A stretch of DNA of 64,000 nucleotides from Saccharum officinarum (GCA_020631735.1 CM036199.1:17069955-17133954), one strand, 5' to 3'; shown: positions 33,200 through 45,700, counted from the stretch's first letter. The notes: a model not told the origin generated them from the sequence alone. Numbers and translations are program-made.

Positions 33200-36100
33200 C
33201 TACTTCCACACTGAATCGCTGAGGAATCGGAGTGCAGGGACGCCTTTCACCTCCATATCAAGGAGCCGAGCCTGGATCAGCTTCAGGCCGCCAAGTTCAT
33301 GGTCCTCCAGTATCGCACGGAAGGCACGTGCTTCTTCCTGAAATTGTAAGGTTTGCACTCAGACAGCTGCATCCTGATCCAAATTCAGAAAGCAAGGCTA
33401 CAAGGGATGTGAATAAGCCTTCGATGATAAATACTGAAAATATATGCTGCACTAATATCCATTGAAACGCAGTAGACAGTAGACTTGTGCATGGAGCCAT
33501 CCTGTCCAAACCAAGTGGCTACAAGTCATGGTCTCATGGGCAACGTTGAGTAGCCAGAACAGCAAAAGTTTGCTTACCCTCCGTTTTGCAGCACAGAATC
33601 TGCAGTCGGATGCAGATGGTGGCAACACCTGATTTACGATGAGCCTTCTTGCATCCACACCATCCTTCATTAATGACGCGTGAAATCTTGATGACTCACT
33701 AACTGCCATCATCTGAGGAAACAAGCACCCACAAGATTAAACTGGCTCCTAATCTGCAGCTAACCTTATATGACTTCCATGACCTGTTGATGGTTTTTTT
33801 TCTTCTTTCTTTCTTCTGAATCAGATTGTTAATATACCAAGCAGCATACTTTCTATTGCCCATGGAAGTCTATGAATACAATAATAAACACGCCTCCAGA
33901 TATCAACAGGATAACACTACAGATAAAACAAGTAAATGTTGCCGCCATTGCAAAAATGGTGGTAGCTTTTACCGTTGGAATTGTCACAATGATGAATTCT
34001 GTTGATTGTGGATCAAACAAAATCTCACGCACTCTGGCAATCTGCTTCCTTAGTTCCTCTAACCTGGCAGACTTGATGAAACAAGGAAGATGATAAGCTC
34101 GCAGTTTTCTTTTCAGCCCACATTAAAACAAATCAACTGGAAACTGTTGCACACTTACGATTACTTGCACGTTCTTAAGAGACATATTAGAGGATGGCAT
34201 GGATGAAGCGACATTAATGCCCTGAAATAACAATGTGCAGCACCATGCATCACGCATTTGCATAACCAAAAGACAGATTCCAAGGTTCTAGAAAAACTCA
34301 AAGGGAAGAATGCAGCAAGACAAATTTCCAAGCTTGCAGAAGTTTTGTTGTACATGTAACTTGTAGCCTTTAATGCCTAGTACACCCTATCTGTTTTGTT
34401 TCTCTTTAACAATTAAATATCCCCAACTGCATTTGCAACAAAAGTATACTACAAAATGCTATATTGAAGTGTATTGTGATTTTTGAGCACATGCTGCATG
34501 GAATTTACTATCCTCTAGTATGCAGATAAAGAAATTCAGTGAAGCACAATTAAAAGCATTAACTCCATAACACACACAATAGAGTCAAAAGGACTCAAAA
34601 CAGGGGAACCTAGACAAACAATTTGGTGTTACAGTCCACAGTCTCAAAGAGGCGCACTGTCCAAAACTCCAAATTGAAACCATGCGACAATTTTCGCACT
34701 GACATTATCTCAAGTGCATCTGCGCATGATTGTAGAAACTCCCTAATCACGTTACTGATACCACTTGTCCTTGCCACTATATCATAATAATTTATAATAT
34801 CACAAGGAAAAATAAGTATCAAGCTTAAACATATACAAATGAAATTCATGAAGGTAGCATAGAAATAAAAACAGGTAAGCTCACTAGATATATTAAAGCT
34901 CTCACCTTGATGCTCAAAACGAGGAACTTTTCAATCCAATCAGAAGCTGACAGAAGCTTAAGTGTATGTCCCTATACAAGACGCATGTAGTCAAATAACT
35001 GTCAGTGGATGAAATGAAGAACATAGTCAGATTAGAACTATTGTGGTGAGAAGGGGACAAACAGTGGATGGAGCATCCAGCACTATACGCCTAAGTTTAT
35101 CGGGCCCTTGCACTTCAATGGATTTTATCAGCTGCAAAGGATACACATCAAGTGATGAGTAATTTTGGAAAATGCATAAGCAAACAGTAAAGCAAGTAAA
35201 TTTCAATTGATACCTCTGATAGTAAAAACGCTTCTTCAAGTCCAGGGGGCATTCCACCGAGAATCTCATTAAGCATAGACTTTGCAACCATGAAAGGACA
35301 AATGCATGCACAGGTAATGTGATCTATAAAGAATTTAAAAGAAAGAAAACTTCTTTTCTTGAGCAACAGCAAATAAATACTTTATTTGGGACAATCTCCT
35401 TGGCATTAGATAGCATCAAACCAAAAGTGTAAGTGCTATGCTGGATCAACTGACCACTAAACTATTCAAAAAAAAAAAAACTGACCACTAAACTACAATG
35501 CTGAAGAAATGATAAGGTGATACGTGCTTAAGAACAAAAACAAGGATATGAAACTAATAGCCCCGAGGAGAGTTCAAGCATCTCCATTTATCTCAGGTCA
35601 CAATACCAATAAAAAGAAGATCAGTGCAACAATCAATATACACTTAGCCAACAAAGAAATATAGCATGAACTTTATAGCTGCTGCATTCACCTAGTGTGG
35701 AGATTAATAATTTATTGGAGGGCCATTCAAAAGAAAATGAAGAAGGAAAATGCAAATTTCTAGGTGGTTTATACCATAATATCAGAATGTGTTCCAAGCC
35801 CCATCTTTCCAAGTACATTGTTGATAAAAGATCCAACATCTTCAGGTTTTCCCTTTAACTTCACATGGCCAATCTGCAAAAGAAGGTGTTGCGGACAATG
35901 TAACAGATAGTTAAAGCCAAGCCAGCAGGACAAGAAAGATCTGTAACGTAAGAAAACACAATGCATCATCGCCCTTTGGAGCTGTCCAGCCAGGAGTGAA
36001 ATGATTTGGATAATCTTTGACCATTTCTCACAAAACCAAGCGTTTGTTTTATCATGTTACCTACCACCAAAGACAATCCAAGGCTTTCATTTCCCAACCA

Positions 36101-36951
36101 GGCAGCACCTGCTTAATCATGATAGCACAGAGAATAAAATTTGAAGTAGAATGGCAAAAGCTCTAGCATAGCATATCCTACCTCAACTGCAAAAAGAGAG
36201 TCAAATCCATCGACACGTACAGTTTTGCCATCACTCATGTCCTATAAACAGCACAAACAAGACATTCAACAAAGATACTAAAGAGACAGTTTTTTCGAGA
36301 AGGTGACAGAGGCTTTCAGATACTTGTTCAAATAAATCACCCAGTGACTGAGATGGGTCCGTCGATGCAATAAGTGTTGGTTCACCATGGTTGGCAAACT
36401 TCACAGCAAGCGACGCTGCCATGCTTGTTTTCCCCACACCACCTTTGCCTCCAAAGACATAGTACCTCTGTGTAGAGGCAAGCATCTCGCCGAATCCTCC
36501 ACTCGCATCCACCAAACTGGAATTGTGTCTTTCTGTACAATATTTCAGCAAGAGCATAGTCAGCGTTTCCCTTTCTACTTCAGGGGAGCATCTCAGGTTC
36601 TGAGTAATTATCAAATATAAATGTGAAGCAGGAGTATCGGGGGCAGCGAGATTGTTGGGATCCCTCAAAATCTAAGATTTAGAACATTCCAGAACAATAA
36701 AACATGAACAGACCATGAATTAGCAACGATCACTGACTCTAAATCGCCAAAAGAAAAGGCTGGTTAAAGCACCCGAAAATTCGCACGCATTAGCTTCCAG
36801 CTAAATGAGAAATGGATTGACAAGAGGACAAACCCTGGAAGCTCCGGTGATACAAGAGGGGCAGCAGGGGCTTCTCTACCGACGGAGTAGAGATCCGGCG
36901 GCAGCCCACGACGGCGAGTCGCCGGTACATAGGGTTTAGGAGCGCCGCCAT
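33200..36951 (-). CDS. GET3: GET3-family ATPase (organellar type), 11 exons, one frameshift
   Basis: Exons, right to left: 36834-36951, 36324-36532, 36182-36241, 35775-35873, 35214-35279, 35063-35131, 34906-34971, 34159-34221, 33972-34071, 33578-33712, 33200-33337; all GT-AG, phases agree, about 373 residues. An Arg-rich leader ([19 protein letters not shown]) suggests mitochondria or plastid. The P-loop [10 protein letters not shown], switch I-like [10 protein letters not shown], switch II-like DAPSTGHTLKLL, a CxxC (DCRFC) and the ending [14 protein letters not shown] are GET3/ArsA features. GET3 binds tail-anchored membrane proteins and uses ATP to hand them to membranes. Exon 9 has five A at 34018-34022 (plus strand) where the frame needs four, which would cause a stop soon after VREI; the rest is clean, so this may be a sequencing error. 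Confidence 0.88.
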
Positions 36952-37071
36952 TTTTGGTCCGGCGCAGGGTTCTGCTGGCCTTCTTCTGCGCGTTTTGGCG
37001 TTTAATTGGAAATTGCACAGGTCTTATTTTATGAAATAAGTTATATAAAATTATTTCATATACAAACATTA

Positions 37072-37152
37072 GTCAAGATGGCCGAGTTGGTCTAAGGCGC
37101 CAGTTTCAGGTACTGGTCCGAAAGGGCATGGGTTCGAATCCCATTCTTGACA
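37072..37152 (+). tRNA. tRNA-Leu (CAG)
   Basis: Acceptor arm GTCAAGA pairs fully with TCTTGAC, followed by discriminator A. The D arm and A box (TGGCCGAGTTGG), an anticodon stem CCAGT/ACTGG with loop TTCAGGT (anticodon CAG at 37107-37109), the long variable arm typical of leucine tRNAs, and the T arm with B box GGTTCGAATCC are all present. No intron. It lies 120 bases from the GET3 start codon, on the opposite strand. Confidence 0.95.
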
Positions 37153-37161
37153 ATTTTTTTT
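37153..37161 (+). terminator. RNA polymerase III terminator of tRNA-Leu
   Basis: A run of eight T follows one or two bases after the tRNA 3' end. Confidence 0.85.
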
Positions 37162-37545
37162 GGAGTTTTTCTATCTATCATTTTTTCATTTTGATTTTGA
37201 AGCATTCTTGAAAATATTTTTTGATTTTAAGTCTTTCCATTTTGAAGCATTTTTATTCTGCTAATGGTTATGAAGTTTTTCTATTTTTTCATTTTGATTT
37301 TGAATCATTTCTATATCATTCTTGACAATATTTTTTGATTTCTAAGTGTCTCCATTTTGAAGTGACAATATTTTTTTATTTCTAAGTGTTTCCGGTTTGA
37401 AGCATTTTTATTATCTGCTAATGGTTTTGAGTTTTTCTATTTCTTCATTTTGATTTTGAACCATTTCTATATCATACTTGACAATATTTTTTTGATTTCT
37501 AAGTGTCTCCATTTTGAAGCATTTTCATTATCTGCTCATTGTCTA
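37153..37545. repeat. AT-rich degenerate tandem repeat after the tRNA
   Basis: Three to four irregular copies of a unit of about 100-130 bases with CATTTTGATTTTGAA, CTTGACAATATTTTTT, TTTCTAAGTGTCTCCATTTTG and ATCTGCTAATGG. The CTTGACAAT.TTTTTT piece in each unit resembles the tRNA 3' tail plus its T run at 37145-37161, so the repeat may have started there. Confidence 0.65.
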
Positions 37546-38480
37546 ATCGCCTCAGTTTTTCTTTGCCTTTATTGCGATTTAGGCTGGCCGGACAGGCGGA
37601 TAGCCCTCTCCTTTTTAGTCAACAATAGCAAATCGTGCAACAAAAGTTCTTCTAATTATTTTTACGTGTTATATCACATAATGTTCTTTTCACCTCTTTT
37701 GTTGCACATGAAACATGGATAGCGTTTATCCATGGCTGTTTGTTTTTATAAATTATATGGTACAATGTAGGGCTGCTTGGTTGGCTTCCAATTCTGGCTC
37801 AACCAAAATCATGGTAAGCTTTGTTTTTTTTATTAAAGTTTGTTGGTGAATATATATTATACTACATTGGTCTAACATTAGCTTCTTTCACATTGTTGGA
37901 TCATTCACTGAGGCAAGATAGGCTCCTAATGTTACATGCAAAGCTGTACTAGAACTTTTTTTGGCTACTATAATATGAAAATGTATCCTTATGATGTTAT
38001 TGATTTATGGTGAGAATTTGTTTCTTGCTATATACCGTTATCAATTAGTTCATAAAAAGATATTATCCATGTCTGTTTTGATATCTTGCAGATACCTCAC
38101 GTCCTCACCTCTTCAGGCCTGTTGAGTACAAAAGATCTAGATTGTCCAGGAAAAGGTGGACTATGAACTGTCCATATGGTATGTGCGAGACCGACGACGA
38201 GTTGCTAGTGCCGAGTTTTTCAGCCTTATCTTTCCTCCACGTCGGATGAAACATGATGTCAGCTAGCTACGTCGCTGATCCGTTGAGGACGCCCTAATAA
38301 GGAGAGTTGGAATCCAGGCGTCAGTTGCGAGCGCATGAAAGAAGTGATGGACAAAATTTTAGTAAGAAAACTTTTTAATATTAACATGTGGTTGTAGTTT
38401 CTCTCGCCGCTAGTCGGATCGCCACGTGCCCTCCACTTGAGCACCTGGCTTCAACTTCGACGGCCACCTAGCCGGAGGTT
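37546..38480. other. Intergenic, no gene recognised
   Basis: AT-rich to mid-GC DNA, without ORFs of interest or recognisable repeats. Confidence 0.5.
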
Positions 38481-38499
38481 GCGGCCAAGGCAGTAGTCA

Positions 38500-39389
38500 C
38501 CTGCGTCTGCACCTGTGGGCAGCAGACGCTGTCCTAGCTTGCCGAGTCGGAGTTGCGGACGCCTCCTCCGCGCCCCACTCAGGGGGTTGCGGATTCGCCA
38601 CCGGCGTCCCCTCAACCTCACCGCTCGCCATCATTGGCTTCACCTCGTCGCAGCACTGGTCTCGCGGCCAGACCCCATCTGGCGTCCGTTGCCACATGTG
38701 GGCCTTGCACTGGGCAAGGAGTTCTAGATGTTCAGCAGGTTTCAGCTGCTGACGTGATCGAGGACCGACTCTGCTTAGCTCTCCAAACTCCTCTCAGGGT
38801 TGCTCGGGCCCAACCCAGTGTTGGTTTGCCTAGGAGAAGTGTTCACTTAGCTGCTAAGCCTCGTGTGCCCAACCCGACTCTCCAGGCGCAGAAGGTTCTT
38901 ATGGTAAAGTTGGGGCTCGCGAATGCTTCCGAGTCCGTCAACACTACATAGACACAAAAGTTGGAGTCCATCTTTGCTGAGCCGCTTTCGGAGTCCAAGC
39001 ATGAGGCTTTCGAGGTCTTTTTCCCGGACGACACATTCCTGGATGACTTTGTCCCGGAGATTGATGGGCTTCTGCCGTATGCGCGTTAAAGAGTTAACGC
39101 AGCCATAAGTTGTCACAAGTTTGCCTCTCCCTATCGTCATAGAACCTGTTATGTTGCTTTGTGCGTGGGTATGCGCATTGTGGTCTACTTAGGGAGTCGA
39201 GGTCGCCTTTAGGCTTGCTGTTTTTTTTCGCCCTCGGTTCTTGTTCAGTTGTTCTTTTTCTTTCTCGTGTTTTTTTTTGTTCTCTCTCTGGTAAGCTTGG
39301 CGCTTACCAATGAGTGGGTAACTTGTAATCTACTTTAAATTCCTCTTAATGAAAATCCGTGCATGTAAGTGGCACGGTCGTGAAAAAAA
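38500..39389 (+). mobile_element. LINE remnant (ORF1 3' part and poly-A tail)
   Basis: An ORF (38553-38951) holds RRSVHLAAKPR and NPTLQAQKVLMVKLGLA, a text typical of the C-terminal part of ORF1 in grass LINEs. It stops at a TAG after NTT, and the same frame goes on with KLESIFAEPLSESKHEAF to 39090. The 3' part (39240-39389) has T-rich segments, CTTAATGAAAATCCGTGC and a short A tail (39383-39389), as in grass LINE 3' ends. Endonuclease and reverse transcriptase are missing, so it is internally deleted or 5' truncated. Confidence 0.6.
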
Positions 39390-40168
39390 TACTACCATTT
39401 GAGTGTATGCATGCATAAATGGCGTTATTTCAAAATTTCCTCGTGGGTTCAACACATCGCCATGGGCTATTGTGGCCCGTTAGCGTTTTCCACGGACCAC
39501 TCCCAGGCCCTGACCACTCCCTATGGGCTACAACTACAAGGTCGATTGCAACTGCAACATCTCGGCTCGTCGCGCTTCCTTCCGCACCACCGCATCACTC
39601 TGCCAAGTGCCAACCGCTTGACTCGCCGGTCGCCGCGGCCGCCAACAACCGGCTGCACTGTACGCAGCCCACCGTCCCGATCTTACCGATTTTGCGGCGC
39701 CGACCATCGCCCTGAATCGATCCCCAACGGGGAACGGGCCTGCTGTCAAAACTCGTGTCTGATGTGAACTTAGTACACATTGTGCAAAGTGAGTAGCTCT
39801 GAGTTACACTTAACATAATAAGTTTACATACAGACGTGGATCTCGACTCGCAAGCTACGGGAGAGTTTCCATTCGACATTCACCTTTCATTGGCATGCAA
39901 GATGCATCTCTGTACAAGTATTTCTGTAGCACAAAATCGTCCGCACCCTAGAACAGTAGGTAGGTAGCAGAACGTGCAGCTCAAACCTCAAAGAGAAAAA
40001 GAAAAAGTGCTAACGAAAGAAAGAAAGAAAAAAGCGAGAGGAGAAGATTAAAAATCGAGAGACGAAAATAAAGCAGAGAATTGACACTTGATCGACGATC
40101 GCTTCGGAACGCCGACACGGATGTACTCCGGAGTCTGGAGGAGTACCAGTTCAGCGATCAGCAGCTAG
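39390..40168. other. Intergenic / 3' side of the CLE gene
   Basis: ORFs on both strands at 39399-39880 show no family features. The part near 40168 should contain the 3' untranslated region of the CLE gene, read leftward; GA-rich runs lie at 39990-40075. Confidence 0.5.
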
Positions 40169-40471
40169 CTAGCACTTGTTGTGTATGGGGTCGGAGCCTC
40201 TCCGGACGCGGCGCTTGCTCATCCTGTCGGGGTCGAACACCGTCGACGGAGGGGAGGAGGTGGAGCCGCCCAACGACGCCGCGGCCTTCCAGCTGGACGC
40301 GTCGAGCCTGGCGCTGCTTGCGGCGTTATCTCCCGCCGGCTTCCTTGGTCGCTGGTCGGCGAGAGGGGCCGGGACTACTCTGGCGGCAGAAACCTCGGGG
40401 GTGGAGCTCAGAAGAGCAGCAAGGACAAGAGCCGCCGCTGCTACCACCGGCGCGAGGCCGAGGAGTCTCAT
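40169..40471 (-). CDS. CLE peptide precursor, CLE45-type
   Basis: A single exon of 100 codons from ATG at 40471. The start chosen gives a clean secretion signal (MRLLGLAPVVAAAALVLAAL); an upstream in-frame ATG at 40513 would put 14 charged residues before it. A variable middle follows, and the C-terminus carries the CLE motif RRVRRGSDPIHN (codons about 40178-40213) with only KC after it. The motif is the same as that of Arabidopsis CLE45, as I remember it, and close to CLE25/26. The family gives 12-13-residue secreted peptides that are perceived by leucine-rich receptor kinases, in phloem and root for the CLE45 group. The C-terminal tail is very short. Confidence 0.85.
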   Translation of the reverse strand: MRLLGLAPVVAAAALVLAALLSSTPEVSAARVVPAPLADQRPRKPAGDNAASSARLDASSWKAAASLGGSTSSPPSTVFDPDRMSKRRVRRGSDPIHNKC

Positions 40472-40953
40472 TCTCTCCTCCGATCCCTCTCGCGCGCTAG
40501 CTAGCTCTTGCAAAGAGAGCCGGGCCGGGCCGGGCCGGGGCTACGCGCCTATGCCACTACGAAGCTAGCTTATTGGCTTTGCGGCAGGAGTAGCGTGCGG
40601 GCAGCAGAAGCTTCGACGGCCATGTCTGTTGCTGGTTTGCAATGCCAATGCCCGGCTTGTGCGCCTTTGTTCCGGTAGATATAGGGGCCCTCTCGTCCTC
40701 GTCTAGGCCGCTTCTGTGAGGTTGAGAGTGAGATCGATCTCGCGGTGGTCCAAAAGTAAAAGGAAACAAAGAGACGGACACCCCCAACAAGGCAACACAT
40801 CACTTTTTGCACACTTGAGGTGTAAGTAGATTGGCATTATGTACGTAATCCCCGGGCGTGGCCTGGCTAGCTTGCTACGTACTAGTAGTAGTACAAGTGA
40901 AAATTAAATAAAAGAAACAAAGCGTTCGTGTTTCGCACACACATCAGTACATT
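40472..40953. promoter_or_regulatory. Upstream region of the CLE gene
   Basis: No other gene is seen between the CLE start and the MITE at 40954, so this is the likely promoter and leader. CGGGCCGGGCC repeats at 40527-40545 are next to the coding start. I see no clear TATA box. Confidence 0.4.
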
Positions 40954-41101
40954 CAGTGGCGGATGCAGGATGAGAATCAAGGGAGGGCTAAAACAATGGA
41001 GATATTGATTTGCATGAAGATTTAACGGTGATTTGAGGTTTTTGCTACAGTATTTTTTAGTGGTAAATCGAGTCATTAGGGGGCCTGTAGATCCGCCGCT
41101 G
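40954..41101. mobile_element. Small hAT MITE (148 bases)
   Basis: Ends CAGTGGCGGATGCAGG and the complement of GTAGATCCGCCGCTG are inverted repeats related to those at 31323 and 32120. Flanks AGTACATT (40946-40953) and AGTACATC (41102-41109) are an 8-bp duplication with one change. Confidence 0.8.
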
Positions 41102-41371
41102 AGTACATCACTGCGTAGTTACGGGAGGATTTGCACTGACGAACGTACGACAAGATGGAGAAAAAGAACAGGCATACAGGTGAGCGTGCCCGCGAAGAAA
41201 AAGAAGAGAGTAGAGTGCATGCGGCTGTATTGTACTACTCGTATTACTGTGGTCTTGTCCACTGTGGGGGTTACTGTTGAACGCTGTTTTGGAAGATTCT
41301 GCCAGGTGGAAAACACAAAGCGCGCAGCACTAGCTAGCCAGCCTCGGCTACGTACGCTTTTGGTCTTTCTA

Positions 41372-41618
41372 GGGCCCAGTTTAGATTCAGAAAATTTTGC
41401 AAAAGAACCGTAGATTTCCCGTCACATCGAATCTTTGGATGCATGCATGAAGCATAAAATATAGATAAAAAATAAAACTAATTACACAGTTTAGACGAAA
41501 TGGACGAGACGAATCTTTTAAGCCTAATTAGACCATGATTGGACACTAATTGTCAAATAACAACGAAAATGCTACAGTTGTATTTTGCTAAAAAAAAATT
41601 CGCAACTAAACCAGGCCT
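41372..41618. mobile_element. Grass MITE of the GGGCCTTGTTTAGTTC type
   Basis: GGCCCAGTTTAGATTC and the complement of CAACTAAACCAGGCC form the ends; the core has CCGTCACATCGAATCTTTGG and GACGAGACGAATCTTTTAAG. It is the same family as 27861-28091 and better preserved. Confidence 0.8.
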
Positions 41619-42724
41619 AGGTTTGGATGCATCGACCGCAGATCATCCAATCCAAACTGTTGCTTTCGCACCTGCGTACTTTGGAACCTTCGCTCTCAAG
41701 CCTCAAGCTGGCGAGGCGAGCTCCGTTCCCCATGCCGCGAGGCGAGAGCTAGCAGCGCCGAGAGCGCGGACGACCGAGGGGACACGCGCTCCTGTGCGCA
41801 CCGTGCTGGACAAAGAGAACGAGGCGAGCTCATGCTGTTGCCTGCTTTATGTGGTAGTAGTAGTTGTAGTACGTTGCTTCCTCTTGCCGGCTCGTTAAGT
41901 TGTTCCCCGTCGACGTCGCGTGCCGCCGTTCTTGTGCATGTTCCGGCCTTGGATTGGCGTGGTGGGACCGGTGCCAAAGCTCGCTCGCCTCGCCTACGGC
42001 CGGCCTACCCCGTTCAAAGATCCAAAGCGAGCAGGAAGCCGGCCGAATCCCGCCCGCCAGCCCCAGCCACTGCCACGCCGCGCAGCGAGAAAAAGCCGCA
42101 GGGGAGGGAGGCTCTGCCACTGTTGCCGCGCGCAGGGACATTCTCCTTCCTCCCTTTCGGTTTTAACTTAAAGCGCGCCGGCGAAGCAAAAAAAAAAAAA
42201 GCAGCGAATCCACCCTGCCCATTCGCGCCTAGTCACCACCGTGACCGCCCGCCCGTGGCGTGCAATCGTGCGTGCCCTTGCTCCCTGCGCGCGCTGGCCC
42301 TCCGCGGGCGCGCCACCTCCGGGCCAGATGCGACCTGAGCCAACGCACCGCGACGTCACCTGGGCTGCGCCCTGCGGGCCCTCTCTCCGTTGCAGTGCAG
42401 CCGGTGCGGTGCGGACGAGCGGTCACCACAGAAGAAGACTGACTTACCGCGTGCACAGCATCGCATGATCTTGCCAACCAAGAAAACGAGAACAATTCCA
42501 GCCAACAGGTCAGATGAACTGATGGAAACCAGACGACAACAAATTTCAACCCAACAGGTCAGACACTTCCAGCGAGTTCTCTAACATGCATCAGAGGCTG
42601 GCTCACCAATAATCTTAAGATAATAATAACAAGGGTAGCACGGGAAGTGCAGCTCGGCCGATGCAATAAACTTACACTGCGACACCTTGGATTGGATATG
42701 TGGGTTCTATTTCTCAGAAACTGA
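41619..42724. other. GC-rich intergenic stretch, 3' side of DEG8
   Basis: Overlapping GC-driven ORFs occur on both strands (the longest 41832-42338, 168 codons) with no recognisable domain and low-complexity content. The last 100-150 bases before 42725 should be the DEG8 3' untranslated region. Confidence 0.5.
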
Positions 42725-45700
42725 TCAGACGTTTGCCTCTTCTAAAGGCAAGGTTGCCTCGAGGGTTTCAGAGCCTCGCCGGATTGTCAAGGTCACCTGA
42801 TCCCCGACGCCATAGTCATCCAGAACCCTCAGCAGGTCAGATTTGCCCTTAACCTGTTCCCGAAACGATGACATAAGAAAAATAAGCAAAGTTCATAAGA
42901 CTACTATCGGGATCTCTAAGATGCCTACACAAAGACGACTACCATTGATAAAATGGAACTCACAGGTTTGCCATCCACTGCAACGATGATATCACCAAGA
43001 ACAATGTTACCAGCGAAACCCCTGCCGGTCGGAGCAAGGCCTGCTTTGGCTGCAGCACTGCCCCCAGGTACCTACGACAGCCGATTGCAAAATGGGGATG
43101 CGAGTGCAAGCAAAACATCTACAGCATCCTATTAGTTTGGATAACAAAATAGAAGGGTACCAGTGATCCAGTTTACCTTAAGTATAAGAGCTCCGTTGCG
43201 AACATTAAGCTGATATGCAATTGGATCTGGAGCAAAGTCCACATTCAAGCCAGCACGACGAACCTTAATTAAGAAAGAAATGTTAACATAACTTGGAATA
43301 AAATAAAATACAGAACGTAGACAGATGTATCAGGGTTGAACAAAACGTAACATTTAATGAGAAAAGCAACCCAATTTGCTTATTCGTGCTATAAATTTTC
43401 TGAAAAAAAACCTTCAAGAGAGCAAAATATATAGTGGACGTGATCTCGAGGGAAGGATAGTTAGTTCTAGCTAGGCAAACTGCGACCAAAATAACTTCCA
43501 CTTTCACTGAAAAAGGTTAATATACCATTCAAAGAACCTGATCAGCTGAACCTTAACCTCCTACTACAAATTTTCCATGTCTTGCATAAAAAAAGGAAGA
43601 ACACCATATCTTACAAATAATTTCATTCTTGTTCAAAGCATCTGATCTATTGCTAGTCTGTTATGCTAACCATACGTACTAGGGACAACTGGAATAAAAA
43701 AAGACTGAATAAAAGCATCTTAAACAGTAACAGTTTATTGGTAAATATCTCTCAAGGCCTTGTTTAGAAAACTTTGGAGTATGAAGTTGGTAACGCGACT
43801 GAAAGAAATCCATGCAACATACTTTTCCAAACTGAATTAACTGAGGAGCGATTTTAAGTACAGTTGATGATGGGATAGCGAAGCCAACACCAGCAGATGT
43901 TCCTGAAACAGCGAAGAAACAGTCACATCTCAGACAAGTCATATATTAGATATGAGGCAATCTGATTTATGCACTACCAGGACAACACAAACAGAATAAA
44001 ATAAACTGATGGTCTGAACAGAAGCTAGGATGTGAAGAGTATACAACTATTAACAATCCATTTTAATGAGAATTATGACACATAGAAACTGTTGGCCTCT
44101 AGGAGACTAGGATGCAAGCCAATGCAAACTAAATAAATGATTTTAAATACAGTAACACCAACTCAGCACTCCATCCTATATAGTAAGTCACTAAATGTCA
44201 CCACAATAATACAATGAACAAAGAAATCTAGAAAATGAATCAGAAATATATGTAGTTATTAAACTGTGTGATAAGCTAGTTAAGATCATGACAACAACAC
44301 GTGGAATATTATTACATGTGTCCTTTTCACTGATAATGGCCAGATAGCATAGATGTTGAGGTATGTGTAGCTGTTTATGCATAAAAAACAGAAACATCTG
44401 CAGCAACATCTCAGCATAAGGACTACTTTATAGATGGAGGTATCGAATAATATGTTTTGCTAGCACAGTTTTGAGAAATGGGATTAATCTTACCTGTCTG
44501 TGTGAAAATTGCTGTATTAATACCAATCATATGCCCCTTTGAGTCAAGCAAAGGACCACCACTGCATTGAGGTTCATCAAAATACATGGTTAGCAAAGTG
44601 CTTTGTAGCACCTTTTTAGTTGAGGGAATCATAGTGCATGATATTTAATGAAAAAGATATGACACAGTAGAAATGCTTAATAAAGCAAGACCTAATGTAT
44701 GTAAATCACTAGTTGCAATGGACTTAAGTAACTGGGTATGGATAGGATAAAGGTCGAGCTTGTATAATGAATGCAGTAGGCTAAACATCTGAGTGCTGAG
44801 AAATAGTTAACTCAAACAGTGTATCAATTAAAGCTTGTCAGGCTCCCAACTTGATTATAGTGATCCCAAGTTCCAGATAACATGCTAACCACCAATATAA
44901 TCATTTACGCAAACTGCTAGAGCAGAAATTTGTCTCCAAATTCGCGCATAATAATTGTTCGATGCTAGCCACTTAAATAAAGTACCGATTAATAGTCTGT
45001 ATACTGATCACTGGTGTAAATTCTGATTCACTATTTTGCACTTTTACAATCGGCATAGGTCCTCACTATTCTACAATGTTTAAACTTTAAAGTGGTATCG
45101 TGCATAAAGTATAAACTTATAAACCATATATGGTACTCCATCTGTCCAAGAATGACAAATGTATTTTGATCGAGGAAAAATCAAAACACATATTTTGGTC
45201 CACAATTAACCTACGAGATGATATTGATTCTCTCAACAATTGACAGCATATTGTAAGAGAAATTAAGGGTCAAAATCTACTTTGTATGACATTTCCTTAG
45301 CCAAAATATGCTTATCATACTTGAACGGAGGTAGTATATTGATAGGTTAGGTGGAAAACTTGAAAATGCTTAGGATTGTCTACTAAGTGCGCTCAGTACA
45401 ACAGAAGCATAAAACTAGCACTGAAGCATTAATGCTAGGTGATCTTAAGAGAAAAAAAATAGGCATTAATGCTAAGGCTGATCCAGAATAGAGAACAATT
45501 GATGTCACTAGTGTTCATGATAGGATTACGGATCCTACCGGGCTGACTGCGAAGGTTGTAGGGGTGAGAGATTGGTGGGCGAGGTCTGAACGAGCGAGAA
45601 CGGCGGATCGGCGCCGTGGCGGCGCTACAGTGCTGCGTTTACTGTTCACGAGATTAGGGCTGAAGGAGGCGGCTAGGGTTTTTAGGTCTCCCAGCTCCCT

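Noticed and set aside
33232..33465. Plus-strand ORF of 77 codons, and an open frame reading [16 protein letters not shown]
   Set aside because: They are the opposite strand of the last GET3 exon, which has clean splice and stop signals on the minus strand.
36231..36668. 145-codon minus-strand ORF as a gene of its own
   Set aside because: Only 36324-36532 is coding (GET3 exon 2); both ends of the ORF are intron sequence.
39399..39767. ORFs of 98-122 codons near 39400-39770
   Set aside because: No recognisable domain; frames overlap on both strands.
41832..42338. 168-codon plus-strand ORF with overlapping ORFs on both strands
   Set aside because: GC-rich low-complexity text without domain, Kozak context or splice support.
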